Positions 1 to 13,900 of a stretch of 64,000 nt of DNA are shown in pieces. The position numbers and the translations under genes were made by a program. Below the pieces are notes generated by a model. The model saw only the letters and a list, made by a program, of their open reading frames with translations, made no database searches and had not been told where the DNA came from. The stretch is from Armillaria gallica (lineage: Eukaryota; Basidiomycota; Agaricomycetes; Agaricales; Physalacriaceae). The stretch lies in assembly GCA_037576215.1 (NCBI GenBank), contig JBANDB010000006.1, forward strand, positions 930,001-994,000, read 5' to 3'. Every line of letters starts with the position of its first letter. The first letter of the stretch is position 1.

Positions 1-863
1 CTGACATTCCAAAAGATGGATATCAGGGTGGCCTGGAAGAGAGAAAACACATCGTAAAGCTCGGAGGTAGAAGACTACAAGTGGTCATCAGTGCTTCGGA
101 AACGCGGCTTGTGCGTGGTTATTCACATTTTTCGCTTAGCGTGTACTGAAGTTGGTCAATATCCAGAATGCCGGGCAAAGCTATCACGGCAGCATCGAAC
201 CGTGGAGAGTTGAGGGTATGAAAAATGAGCGAATTGTTGCTTGTGGATTCTTCTACACCTCCGTGGTACGTGATATCCATTTGTCAGTGGCTCCGTGTTC
301 AAGTCACGTTCCAAATCCAGGAGAACGTAGTAGATAGCTCTATCGAGTTTCGCATGGCCGTGACCTACCCCAGAGGCTTCAACGCCGGTGATAACGGCGC
401 CACCTTTCGAACCTGGGGTATACGAGATGCTGCTCCATGCCACCAGTACCTAGGCGACGTGCCCATCCGCCAAGGAACAGCCATAGTCTTTCCAAACATC
501 TACCAGTACCGACATACACCGATCCAGCTAGCCGATCCAGGGAAACCAGGACACAGACGTATGGTTTCATTCCTTCTAGTCGATCCTGATATCCCGCCGA
601 TCCCGTCCACCTCGAACGTCCCGCCCCAACAGAAAGCGTGGATCCGAGAGGCGTTGGATGATTTTTTAGACGTGCGCTTCCCAGAGGAAGTCGTAGACAA
701 GATAATGGAGCATGTGGATTGGCTCGTGGATGAAGATGAGATGATGCGTCTCCGGGAGGAAATGATGCAGGAGCGGCGGGAGTTCGTTTCGAATAATGAC
801 GACCATTATTTTTCAATACCTTTTGATGTTTTTAATGGTCCAGAGGTTCTTCTATATCCTTAG
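1..863 (+). CDS. DUF4246 family protein, 3' part (5' end outside window)
   Basis: An open frame runs from the window edge (frame of base 3) to about base 100, then continues after short introns. The best intron is 266-320, with donor gtacgtgat and acceptor aatccag. The joined protein carries hallmarks of the fungal DUF4246 family: VEGMKNERIVACGFFY, then FPNIYQYRHTPIQLADP, GKPGHRRMVSFLLVDP and a P-rich end with VPPQQKAW. Family members look like distant Fe(II)/2-oxoglutarate dioxygenase folds, and no substrate is established. The stop is at 861-863 after an acidic C-terminus. The exon join near 100-152 is uncertain because the donor there is weak. The N-terminal half of the protein lies outside the window. 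Confidence 0.8.
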
Positions 864-1649
864 AATTGTTGTTCATCAACTTCAATAGCGCTAATTATAA
901 CTCAATATTCACAGATGTCAGTCGAGTAGCAAGAAGTGAGAAAAGCCTTTCTCGTCAGCATGGATACATCTCATTGCGATTCTGCAGAACGTTTCGGAGC
1001 TCCTTGCGGCGTTCGCGATTGCCCCAGAAGCTCAGTAGCTGTATTTCAAAAGTTCAGAACGGACAGACTCATCTATGGCCATCTTCAATAGGCTTCTCTT
1101 TTCCAATGATATTGGTTTTTCACAAGCTGTTGTTCCGATCAACCATCAACGGCGTCCACAACAAATTATGGTTACATGGTTGGAGCTGGTTTGGAATCTC
1201 TTCAGTCCGTACGCAGCTGCTGTTACCCTCCATGAGGTCAAAGATAAAATGAAATAAAACATAGCCTCTCATCGGCTGAAACCGTTCCAATACCAAGAAA
1301 ACGAGAATTCAGAAGGTAAATACTTGTGTTGCCTAGCAGGGTATCCATCATTATTTTAAATCTATTGCGGTTACAGCAAATAAGCATAGCTAGGAGGAAA
1401 ATTAATTGAAAACAGGAGTGAACGTTCGAAGGGAGAGAACTTCTATGTTATGCAAAGTGGTAGTAGGGTAGGGATGAAATGATTGAGATCAAAACGAAGA
1501 AGACCCTGATCCCAAACGACGCGGTAAGATCTATCCAGCAATACATAAGACGAAAGGAAAACTCTACAAGGTCATATCACGTAGGATATACAAACAGTGC
1601 AGACGATAATTATATTTAACGCGTCCAGATGAATTTAAATCAACGAGTC
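864..1649. other. intergenic region between convergent genes
   Basis: This is the space between two convergent 3' ends. Open frames such as 866-1252 have low-complexity, non-protein-like translations and no splice-compatible continuation. I see no RNA gene or repeat. Confidence 0.5.
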
Positions 1650-3148
<1,499 letters not shown>

Positions 3149-3413
3149 GGTCGTAAGGAAATCGTATCGAAGAGAAGTAAAAATCGAAAGTCAAACGTAG
3201 TGGAAGGAAAAAAGTCGAGTCCTTTTATCGATCGTACTATAGAGGATCACGCGAGTTACCGCTGGGCCGTGTCTATATTTAGGGGCACCTCCACTGTGAT
3301 CCGTATACCGTGTGCTACTTTCATACTTGACACTCCACAAAAAATCAAGATTCCAGGTTGCTCGACGACGCCTAGATACATCCTCTTACAGCACATTTGC
3401 TTCCACCAATATG

Positions 3414-5899
3414 TTACCGTTCACCTTCCATTTTGACATCCCCCTCTCCGTCAGCCTTCTCGACCGGTTTCGAGTCTTCTGCTGTAGTTGGTACAGCGAC
3501 CAGTGGACTTGCCGACCCGGTCTCTTCCGGCGGGGGATCTCTAAGAAGCTGCACTGTCTCTTTTTGTTTAGCAGCTTCAATCTCTTCAACCAACTGCTCG
3601 ATATCCCCCGTTCCGATCCTTCCGAACAGATTCAAGTGCTGTTCGCGGGCCGCACGGAGCGCAAGCCATGCGATTCTCTGCTTGTTCTAGGATAATTTAT
3701 ATGGGTTAGTAACGCCAAGACGAGCACTACGGAGAAACGTCGCACTTCTTCGTGTTTGATAATTTTGGGATCCGTTGGTGGACTGGGTCTAGCGTATACA
3801 ATTGGGGGTGGAGCAGGCGAGGGCTCGGGGACTGATACTAGTGCTGGTTGCGGATCTTGAGCAGGTTTCGGTGCCGGGGTAGCCACAGGCTTCGCCGGGA
3901 GAGACGGATGTAGCGAAGGGTTAGTGGGAGTAGCAACTGGTGCTGGACGCGGAGTCGATTCGGTGCCAGAGACAGGTGCTGTCTCGGTGGCTTTGGGCGG
4001 TACCGTAGCCGGTGTTGGCTGACTAGCAGCAAGTGCAGCGGCCCGTTCAGCCCGTTTGGCGAGTCGTTCTTTATGCCTTTCAATCTGCATATCTTCCAGT
4101 TTCAGTCGTTTGACGAAGTCTTTAACCTCTCCCGGTCTGAAATGGCATAAGCATATAAGCGATGACGAGTTGGAAACTCAACTTAAAAGGGAACGCCAGA
4201 TCATCCAGGTCTCTGTATCCCATCTCCCAGACGTCTGTCAAGTACTCGCTACCGTATTTCCACTTCCAATCTTCAGGCGGTTCTCTCATCTTTGCCATAA
4301 TGGCTTCGTGGCCTCTTCAAACCCAACCTTCGTCCCATTACCTTCTGTAGACCACGGCGCCTTGTCAAACGGAGCACATAGTTCATTTTTCCATTTGATC
4401 CAATTCTTCTCGCGCTCAAGTATCACACCGACTGTGTCTGCGCAAATGCGCGTCCATTGGGAGTGGTCTGTCGAAGTTCTTCCATTGTCTTGTTGAAGGT
4501 TTCCTGGACCCATTGAATGTCTGCAGCTTCGAGTGTGAAATCCATGTGTAGCGACCGATTCCGCACCGTCGCCCACTTTTCTTTGGCAGATTTGACAAAT
4601 GTGAGCAGATGACTGAGGAGTATGAGAAGCTGGAAAAGGAATTGACGTCGAAAGTGCGTGTCTTTCAGCTAGAAATGGTCAGCCACTTATGTATATGAGA
4701 GGTCGAGACTCACCTCAAGACCCAGGAGATCAGGGCTCGTCAAGAACTTGGCGAAAAAGTAGTCTGTAACTATTTCTTCTCCGGTGTCCTGTGGCTCGCG
4801 TTTTCGTTTAAGTGAGCCTGCACCGCCGGAACCTGATCTGCTGCCCATCATTACGCGTTCCTTCGCGGTAGCTTCCTTGAGAACAGGTAGGACCTTGTCC
4901 ACAGAGTCCTTGAATGCCGAAAAGGTTGCGGGGTCGGAGAATAATGGTGGTTTGGAGAAGGGCAACTGCAAAGACCAGAATGTTTGGTAGAAGTCTAGAT
5001 AAAAGAGTTAACTTAGATGTTCATGTAAAGGTGGGTTGGATATACTTACCATCTGTGTTATCAGGCTGCGTCGTCGATGCAGGTTTGTCATCATCGACCT
5101 GCATCTTGTCGTCTTGGTCCTGTTTCTCGTCCTTCGTCTCCCCATCGCCCTCCTCTTTCTCCTTCACTTTCTCCTTCTCCTCGCCCTTCAACATATCCTT
5201 CACACCCTCCCACGTCGGCCCATACTCTCCCCTCAAATTAACGCCACTCCGCTCACTCAACGGAAACGCGCCACTCAAAAACGTCAGTATCCGCCCGCAA
5301 AACATCGTCGTGGACCCCATCTTCGATAGGCGTCGCAGCAGGTCGTTCAGCGTCCTCAGCAAAAAGAGCGACTTGCCCTTCTGGGGCACCATGCCTTCTG
5401 TGAGCCGGGGCGCGCGAGACTCGATCCATGAGAATATATGCGAGCACGAGGTGATGGTCTGCGTTTCCAACAGGTCTTGGAGGACGATGAATGTGAATGT
5501 CGGGTCGCATATTTCTGTAAGAAACGAATAAGAGAACCTTCCCTTTGTTGTCGTAGAGCCAACACACCAAGTTCACTAAACGTCAAGACCAAGTCGAGCC
5601 AGTGCTGCAACTGGGTATAATACACCGTAGGATCCTCCTTCAAAGCCTTGCCCTCCGTTTCCTACCAAGCCGTCAAAGATAACCTCAGGCAAGCACAGAA
5701 TAAGTGAACCCACAGCAAGCTTGAATATCTCATTCTTCAACAAGTACTCCCACTGCACCCGCTTATTCTCCGCCGATATCTTCGCCTGCTTCCCGTTCGC
5801 TACAATCTTGAGTATATTCCCTTTAATGACATCCGGCTCGACAGGAGGAGGCGGCAGGGATTTGAGTAGGGCGGTGAGGGTGGGTTGGAGAGAAACCAT
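3414..5899 (-). CDS. HPR1: THO complex subunit HPR1 / THOC1
   Basis: HPR1 is the large THO subunit that couples transcription elongation to mRNA packaging and export, in the nucleus. Exons read from [12 protein letters not shown] through [12 protein letters not shown], then after an intron (5713-5662) [19 protein letters not shown]. After another intron the family core follows: [54 protein letters not shown] and [18 protein letters not shown] Lys/Glu-rich linker comes next, then [40 protein letters not shown] and [20 protein letters not shown]. The tail is Pro/Ala-rich and ends [13 protein letters not shown] chose the Met at 5899 rather than 5944, because the longer form would overlap the start of the divergent gene. 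An apparent frame change near 5660 is fully explained by the 52-nt intron. Confidence 0.9.
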
Positions 5900-5937
5900 T
5901 ACGGCATATGCCGAAGCGCGTTTCGTTCTGCTCCTCC
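5900..5937. promoter_or_regulatory. very short divergent start-to-start interval
   Basis: Only 38 bases separate the chosen start codons of HPR1 (minus strand) and the small coiled-coil gene (plus strand). Either the two 5' UTRs overlap antisense or transcription starts lie inside the opposite gene. No TATA box is evident. Confidence 0.35.
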
Positions 5938-6195
5938 ATGGCACCGTCTCTCGACGACGATATCTCTTTGTTGAATTCCCTACTGTCTCAGGATAACCTC
6001 GATGAGTCGGATGAAGCCAGCGTCGCAGAGCTCATCCAGCGTTTGGAAAGTGCAGATGGAGTAGCCAAGGGCATGGAGAGTAAGCTGGATGACTTATTGG
6101 GGAATTTGGATGCCCTCCTTGCTGTCCTCGAGAAGAACGAGCCTATGCAGAAACAGGAGGAAGTAGGCGGCGATGAAAAGGGAGAATCGGTGTGA
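5938..6195 (+). CDS. small acidic coiled-coil protein, unknown function
   Basis: A single-exon frame of 85 codons begins MAPSLDDDISLLNSLLSQ. It continues with heptad-like Leu/Ile spacing (VAELIQRLES, MESKLDDLLGNLDALLAVLE) and ends in a Glu/Lys-rich tail, then TGA. An in-frame upstream Met at 5908 exists but would overlap HPR1 more. The protein has no signal peptide or membrane segment and looks like a small coiled-coil adaptor. I do not recognise the family. The clean helical periodicity and the adjacent divergent housekeeping gene argue that it is real. Confidence 0.6.
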   Translation: MAPSLDDDISLLNSLLSQDNLDESDEASVAELIQRLESADGVAKGMESKLDDLLGNLDALLAVLEKNEPMQKQEEVGGDEKGESV

Positions 6196-6727
6196 TACAG
6201 GTGTCGTATCTTGTATCTTTATATTGAGGAAATTCATCAGTGTCGTTGAAGGCGTCTGATATCTTGGTGAAGACTAGTCCACCGACAATGCTGACGGGAA
6301 TTTAGGTGCGCTTCGAATCTATTGACCATGATATCAGTTTCCTCAATACCCTCACAACAGTACTCTGAACTATCCAACCCTCCACCAATTGGGAGATCAG
6401 CCTTAGCGTTCTATGCCTGGCACGGTTGATTCACATTTTGGATTTCCTCGTTTCCTTCACGGTATTTAAATAAAGGCTCGTATTCACTACTATATTGTAC
6501 AGGTATCATATTGTGTTCTTCATGGCAAGTACGAGATACAATTCTTTGCTTCTTCCTACTCAAAAAAGCTCGTGCATAAAACTATAAAATTTCCATCAAG
6601 GCAATAAGGTATAGCCCAAGTGAAGGAATTGCATGAAATCCCGGTCCGTGTATAGGGAAAAGTAAGGATATAAAGACACCTTCTAGAAAGAAAAAGGACG
6701 ATACACAGCGATGGAAGAGGGAGGTAT
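6196..6727. other. intergenic region, convergent 3' ends
   Basis: The 3' flanks of the small coiled-coil gene and of HOG1 meet here. The sequence is AT-richer than its neighbours and I found no supported coding or RNA feature. Confidence 0.5.
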
Positions 6728-8553
<1,826 letters not shown>

Positions 8554-9546
8554 GGCTGGTCGGGAGAAAGAGCAGGATGATGGACGCCTGTTGTAAAAAG
8601 GTGCAGTGGGTCCGTGACCGTAAAAGGTATGATTACCGCATTCGATCGACCACTACTCACCAAGTTTGCCTTCGCTTCCGCCTCCACTGAATTCTTGGTT
8701 CTTTACACGCATTGTAGGCCTAGATTGACGCTTTCAACGCGAAGTTCCATGTTTTCTTTCATTTCTCATTGTTTTTTCATTGTCACAGAAGTCGAGTATG
8801 ACGCAACTGATGTTCGCTTAGATACTGACATTGCAGGGAACTCCACAAAGTCGACCGCGTGTCGGATAGTGACTTCATACATCAATTCGAGCCTGAATGC
8901 ACCGGCTGGCATTTCGTGGATTCTCTTGAGTTGAATAGGATCACGTCGAGCTGTCCAATAAGGCGAATTCAAACTCGGTAGCAGCTACTTTGTTCAGCTT
9001 TGCGATGCTGCCGAATTGATTTGCAAGTGCCTTGCCTCATTCAATTGTTTCTAAAGTATCCGATGCAAGCGAATTCCCATGATAAGGTGCTCCACAGTGC
9101 ATTGTCATCGGTACCGAATGAAAACCATTTTGGCTGCAGAGAAGACGAGAAATAGAGCTTCTATTACTCCGAGCCAACGTTCATCTACTGCACGACGGTC
9201 TGTGCAATCCAGAATGAGTCCTGAGCGTACTAAATTACGCACATGGGGGCAGCGCGCGCCTGTAGCTGTCGCGGCCAATCGGGACGCAATTTGGCGCCAT
9301 CCGGGCCGCGGCTAGAAACGGCATTCGCACGGCATCATCGCGCCTGGCAGCTTCCAAAGCCTTCCTTACACCATCACCATCGTTTGCTCGACGTCGTTCG
9401 CCACAACGAGCAGCCTAATTATCTAGAAAATATACAGGGAATCTATACCCAGGGTACGCAGCTCTTTCTTGCACCAGCTCACCTCAGATGACGCCATCGT
9501 TCGCTTAGAAATACTTCGAAAAAAAACTACTTAAACGTCGAATATC
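8554..9546. promoter_or_regulatory. shared upstream region of HOG1 and MCR1
   Basis: About 1 kb lies between the divergent HOG1 and MCR1 start codons. A CCAAT element sits at 9275-9279 in a GC-rich block, a plausible HAP-complex site for a mitochondrial enzyme (inference). The open frames here do not look like protein. Confidence 0.4.
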
Positions 9547-10791
9547 ATGTCGTTCTTCAGATCCGCTAGTACTTCTGTCCGCTTCCTAGTGAGCCCTCTC
9601 TGTGTATACTCTCAGTCCGATACTTACCAGTATCAAGACGCGTCGAGCGTATTCTACAGGTGCCCCAGCTGAGAAATCTTCCAATTCGCCTTACTACTTT
9701 CTCGGTGCGGGTGTGGTGGGACTAGGTGCATATTTCTATCTTAACCAGTCGCAAGCAACCATGTCGGCTCAGGAGAAGAGTCCCTTGGACCCCAACAACT
9801 TTGTGGACTTCAAGCTAAAGAAAATCATTCCTTACAACCACAACACATCTACGTACGTGCAGCTTCTGAACCGTTGGACTTTACTTATCTAGAACCTATG
9901 CAGCTTTATCTTCGAGTTGCCCAACAACGAAGCATCTCTTCTTCCTGTCACTTCATGCCTTGTCGTCAAGTCCTCGGATTCCGCTGCACTCGTAGATGCC
10001 AAGGGCAAACCTATCATCCGCCCCTACACCCCCATCTCGCAGCCCGATGAAAAGGGTATCCTTTCTCTTCTTGTCAAGAAATACGAGAATGGTAACGCGT
10101 CGAAACATATCCATTCCCTCAAGGTACGTGTCACCATCCATTTAAGCGTCTATTAGCCTTATGCTATATGTAGGAGGGCGATACTCTTGCTGTCAAAGGC
10201 CCTATTCCCAAGTGGCCTTACAAGCGTACGTCCCGTCCCGTCTTTTCCCTTCACCCCATATCTAACTCCTCCGAAGACAACGAGTTTGACGAAGTCGCCC
10301 TCATCGGCGGAGGCAGTGGAATGTAAGCAAAAAACACGTCCCCTTACTAATTCTCATGTCATATCACTTACTTACCAATAACTCCCCCCTCTGTCAGCAC
10401 TCCCCTGTACCAAGTCATCAGTCACGCCCTTCCTGACCCGGCAAACCGCACCAAGTTCACCCTTGTGTACTCAAACGTCACGGAAGCCGATATCCTCTTG
10501 CGGCCCGAGATAGATGCCCTGCAGAAGAAATACCCGAACAAACTCGAGGTTGTTTACGCGCTTGATAAGCCCCCCGCTGGATGGACGGGGCCGACTGGAT
10601 TTATCAGCAAGGATTTGCTCAAGAAGTTTGTCGCACCTGCGAGTTTGAATGAGAAAGTGAAGGTGTTCATATGCGGACCTCCTGGTCAGGTTGCTGCGTT
10701 GGCAGGAAACAAGGACGGGTTCAAGCAGGGAGAGTTGAGCGGTGCCCTCAAAGAGTTGGGATACACCGAGGACCAGGTTTTCAAATTCTAG
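9547..10791 (+). CDS. MCR1: mitochondrial NADH-cytochrome b5 reductase
   Basis: This flavoenzyme passes electrons from NADH to cytochrome b5 or other acceptors at the mitochondrial outer membrane and intermembrane space. Exon 1 encodes MSFFRSASTSVRFL; after an intron the sequence is Arg/Ser-rich (IKTRRAYSTGAPAEK), which fits a presequence. A membrane anchor follows (YYFLGAGVVGLGAYFYL). The FAD part has RPYTPISQPDEKG (the RxYT flavin motif). The NADH part has ALIGGGSGITPLYQVI, split by an intron at 10323-10398, and VFICGPPGQVAAL. The protein ends EDQVFKF. The second intron is best read as gtacgtgcag to ctatgcag, giving HNTSTFIFELP across the join. Length and motif order are normal for the family. 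Confidence 0.94.
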
Positions 10792-10980
10792 GTAGATAGA
10801 TTTGGGACTTGGGTAAATTCAACAATCTGTACACCTGCCAGAGTCAAATATACATTGCACAATCACAACTGTGGCATTGAATTCCAAGAATACACATCGG
10901 TATGGCGCTGGGTCATTCATTAATAAAGCTATATGGTAGGTATGTTCATGAATTCTATGGATCTACTGGGCATGCACACG

Positions 10981-13900
10981 TTAGCGTTTTGCGTATCGTA
11001 AGAATCGTGATGCAACTGCAAAAAGGCGTCAGGACGCGTGCTCCACTAGAGACACAATTTTCTCACCTATCGTAGCCAAAACGTTGAACACTAGAACATC
11101 CTTCTTCAGTATAAAAACGCCAGAGGTAATTGAACCACTCACCGAAGAAGGCAAACAGAATGAACACATTCCTCCATCTGTCCGAATAGTTCATATTGAG
11201 GGTGTATAGAACTCGTCACCGACAGAGTATTGACAATAGCGGCAGGCATCCGTCGAGTTGGGGTTATCGAGATACCCACCGAACGACATCACAAAGTCAT
11301 TGGCCCAAGAGTAACAGGTCTCGCCCGAAGGTGGAGTGAACACTGAGAATTCATCACTCTTGCACGTGATTGTAAGACCACTATATACCGACGGTGCTCA
11401 GTAGCAGTTCAATCAAGGCGATCCAAAACTTACTGAAGCTCCGTAGACACCATAGCAGCGATACCCCATGTGTAAGGGCTGATATCATACATCCAGCTTC
11501 GCCAGAACGAGATCATCGTGGGGTACGGGATAGTGACACCGCAGAACGTGATCAGGACCAACGAAATGAACGGATTGAACAGCACCGCGACCTGCACACT
11601 AGGGGAAATCGCCGCCACCAGCTGCCCCAACGACACACCAAAGGCCATGAAGAACAGGACCACCAATAGTTGGAATCCAGTGCCGTTGAGTCCAGCACTA
11701 CCATTTCCGAAAGCCCGTGGGGTAGACCATGAGCACCCAGTACACGATACCGCACAAGATATTGTACGGAAGCTCGCCGATCAATTGACCGATCGCGAAG
11801 ACGTAGGGAGAGTATATGCGGCTGGAAGACTCTCTGATGAATATTCCTAACAAAAAGGTGAGCAGTGATGTAGGAGACGATGCGGATGAACTTACTTCGG
11901 TTGGCAATGAACAAGGGTTCTATCTGAGCCATGACAACAGCGGGAAGGATAGGGACCCAGAAACTTTGAACATCAAGTCAGACAGCGACCTTGGATGAAG
12001 AGATAAAGAACCTACATGCAGAAGACGCGGAACTGCAAGTCACGAACACTGTTGCCTAGTTGCAAGAAGGACAAAGAAACGAAGAGCGAAATGAAGGTGA
12101 CCACAAAAAGACGGGTGAAGATGTAATCCGGAGATCGCCAAAGTGCAAGGTTGTTCCTCTTGACGACCATGCGCAGCTGGTAAAGGAAAGACGTCGCATC
12201 TAAAACGTTGCACGTGAACCTTGGTTTTTTGAAATCAAAAGACAGCAAACTCACAAGTACTGAGCGTCTTCGTGTCGGTCTCCGGGATAGCAAGGGCTGT
12301 GGCCTTGATAGTGTCAATCTCAGCACGGACATTTTGGTACTCCTGCGAATCCAACCAAATATCGTTCCAATCACGATCGCCAATCCTGGGGCTGACACCT
12401 GCACCTATGGCATCCAGCATGAACTCGGCTGGGTTGACATTAGCAGGGCAAAGTGCGCCGTGACGAGCAAAGTAATTTCGAATGATATGCGAATCGGCTC
12501 CGATATCACCAAAGTAAACGGTCTCGCCACCTGTTTCGAGAAGCAGTAAACGATCGAAGCTCTCAAAGAGAAGCGCAGACGGTTGATGGATGGTACAAAG
12601 AATGGCCTGGCCCTGGTCAGCGAGCTTACGGAGGAACCGAACCAAATTCCAAGCGCTTTGGCCGTCCAAACCAGAAGTGGGCTCGTCCAGGAAAAGGAGG
12701 AGCTCGGGTTTACTAGCAAGTTCTACACCAATAGTGAGCCGCTTGCGAGCTTCGACGCCCAGACTGAACACTAGAGCTTCGGACAGATCTTGGAGCTCCA
12801 GAAGCTCGATGATCTCCTCTACGTATGCGTCTTTTTCGGATTCGGGAACCTCAGCAGGCTGACGCAAGTATGCGGAGAAGCGCATGGCCTCGCGGACCGT
12901 CGCGGTACCCTCGTGGACATCCATTTGTTCGGCTGTGCACAACAGCGTCAAAATAAGGCATAAAAGTGAATGTGAAACTAACGGACCATAAGCAGTACCC
13001 CGGGCAAAATCAGAAGTGAGAGGACGTCCATCAACGAAAACATCTCCGGTGATGACACCGATATTTTTTCTTTGGGCAAGGACATCTAAACACGTAGTCT
13101 TTCCGGCTCCCGATGCACCCATCAGCGCTGTCAGGGTTCCCGGTTTGACGTAACCATACACGTCGTGCAATAGACGGCGCGTCCCGCCGGGAACAGGAAC
13201 CACATAATTGAGTTTCTCCCAGGTGAATGTCTTCTTGTGACTAGTCCTATTAATATGTGAGTAACCAAAAGCGTCGTATTGTGGAACACTTACCCGGCCT
13301 TCGGTTTCTCGTTGGTTTGTTCTACGTCATGTTCCTTGGTGTCGTTCTCCTTCGCCTTCGCCTGGGCGGCTTTCTTCTCATGAAGAGCAGCATTAAGCTT
13401 TTTGGTCTCTTCATCCTCCTTGGCAAAGATGTTGACCGACAGGTTAACATTGTATTGCTATAATCGAACTCATCAGTACTTCTATTTCGCGGTCAACTAA
13501 ATTTTACCCACGGGAAAGTACTCCAGCGCAATAACCTGCGTTATCTGAAACGCGATCATGAACCCGATGAGGACAAGAAGGCAACGCCTCCATATATCCT
13601 TGGAATCGAGGCCATACCCAACGCTGATATAATTCTCTCCCCGGACGATATCACTCCCGCTAACAGCTCCGAAGATAGTGCAAGCTTGGTTAGGGCCTAG
13701 TTCAGTGCTAAGGACCAGTTTGTGTTAGCGTTCGCGGGAATCCGCATGGGCGTTCACTACTCACGGATACTTCGTCATTCCGGGGGCATTTCTAGGAACC
13801 ACATAATTTCCATCGCAAAGCAGCTGTCAAGATTGTATGAGAAACGTAAAATGGAGGCGAAGAGGTTACACACGTTAATACGCATGAATTCATTCTCGAT

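Noticed and set aside
866..1252. 128-codon plus-strand open frame after the DUF4246 gene
   Set aside because: Irregular composition, no splice continuation and no recognisable motif; a chance frame in a 3' flank.
5655..5720. Apparent frameshift in HPR1 between [12 protein letters not shown] and [10 protein letters not shown]
   Set aside because: A 52-nt GT-AG intron (gtgggt to ttggtag) joins NEIFKLA to [10 protein letters not shown] in frame.
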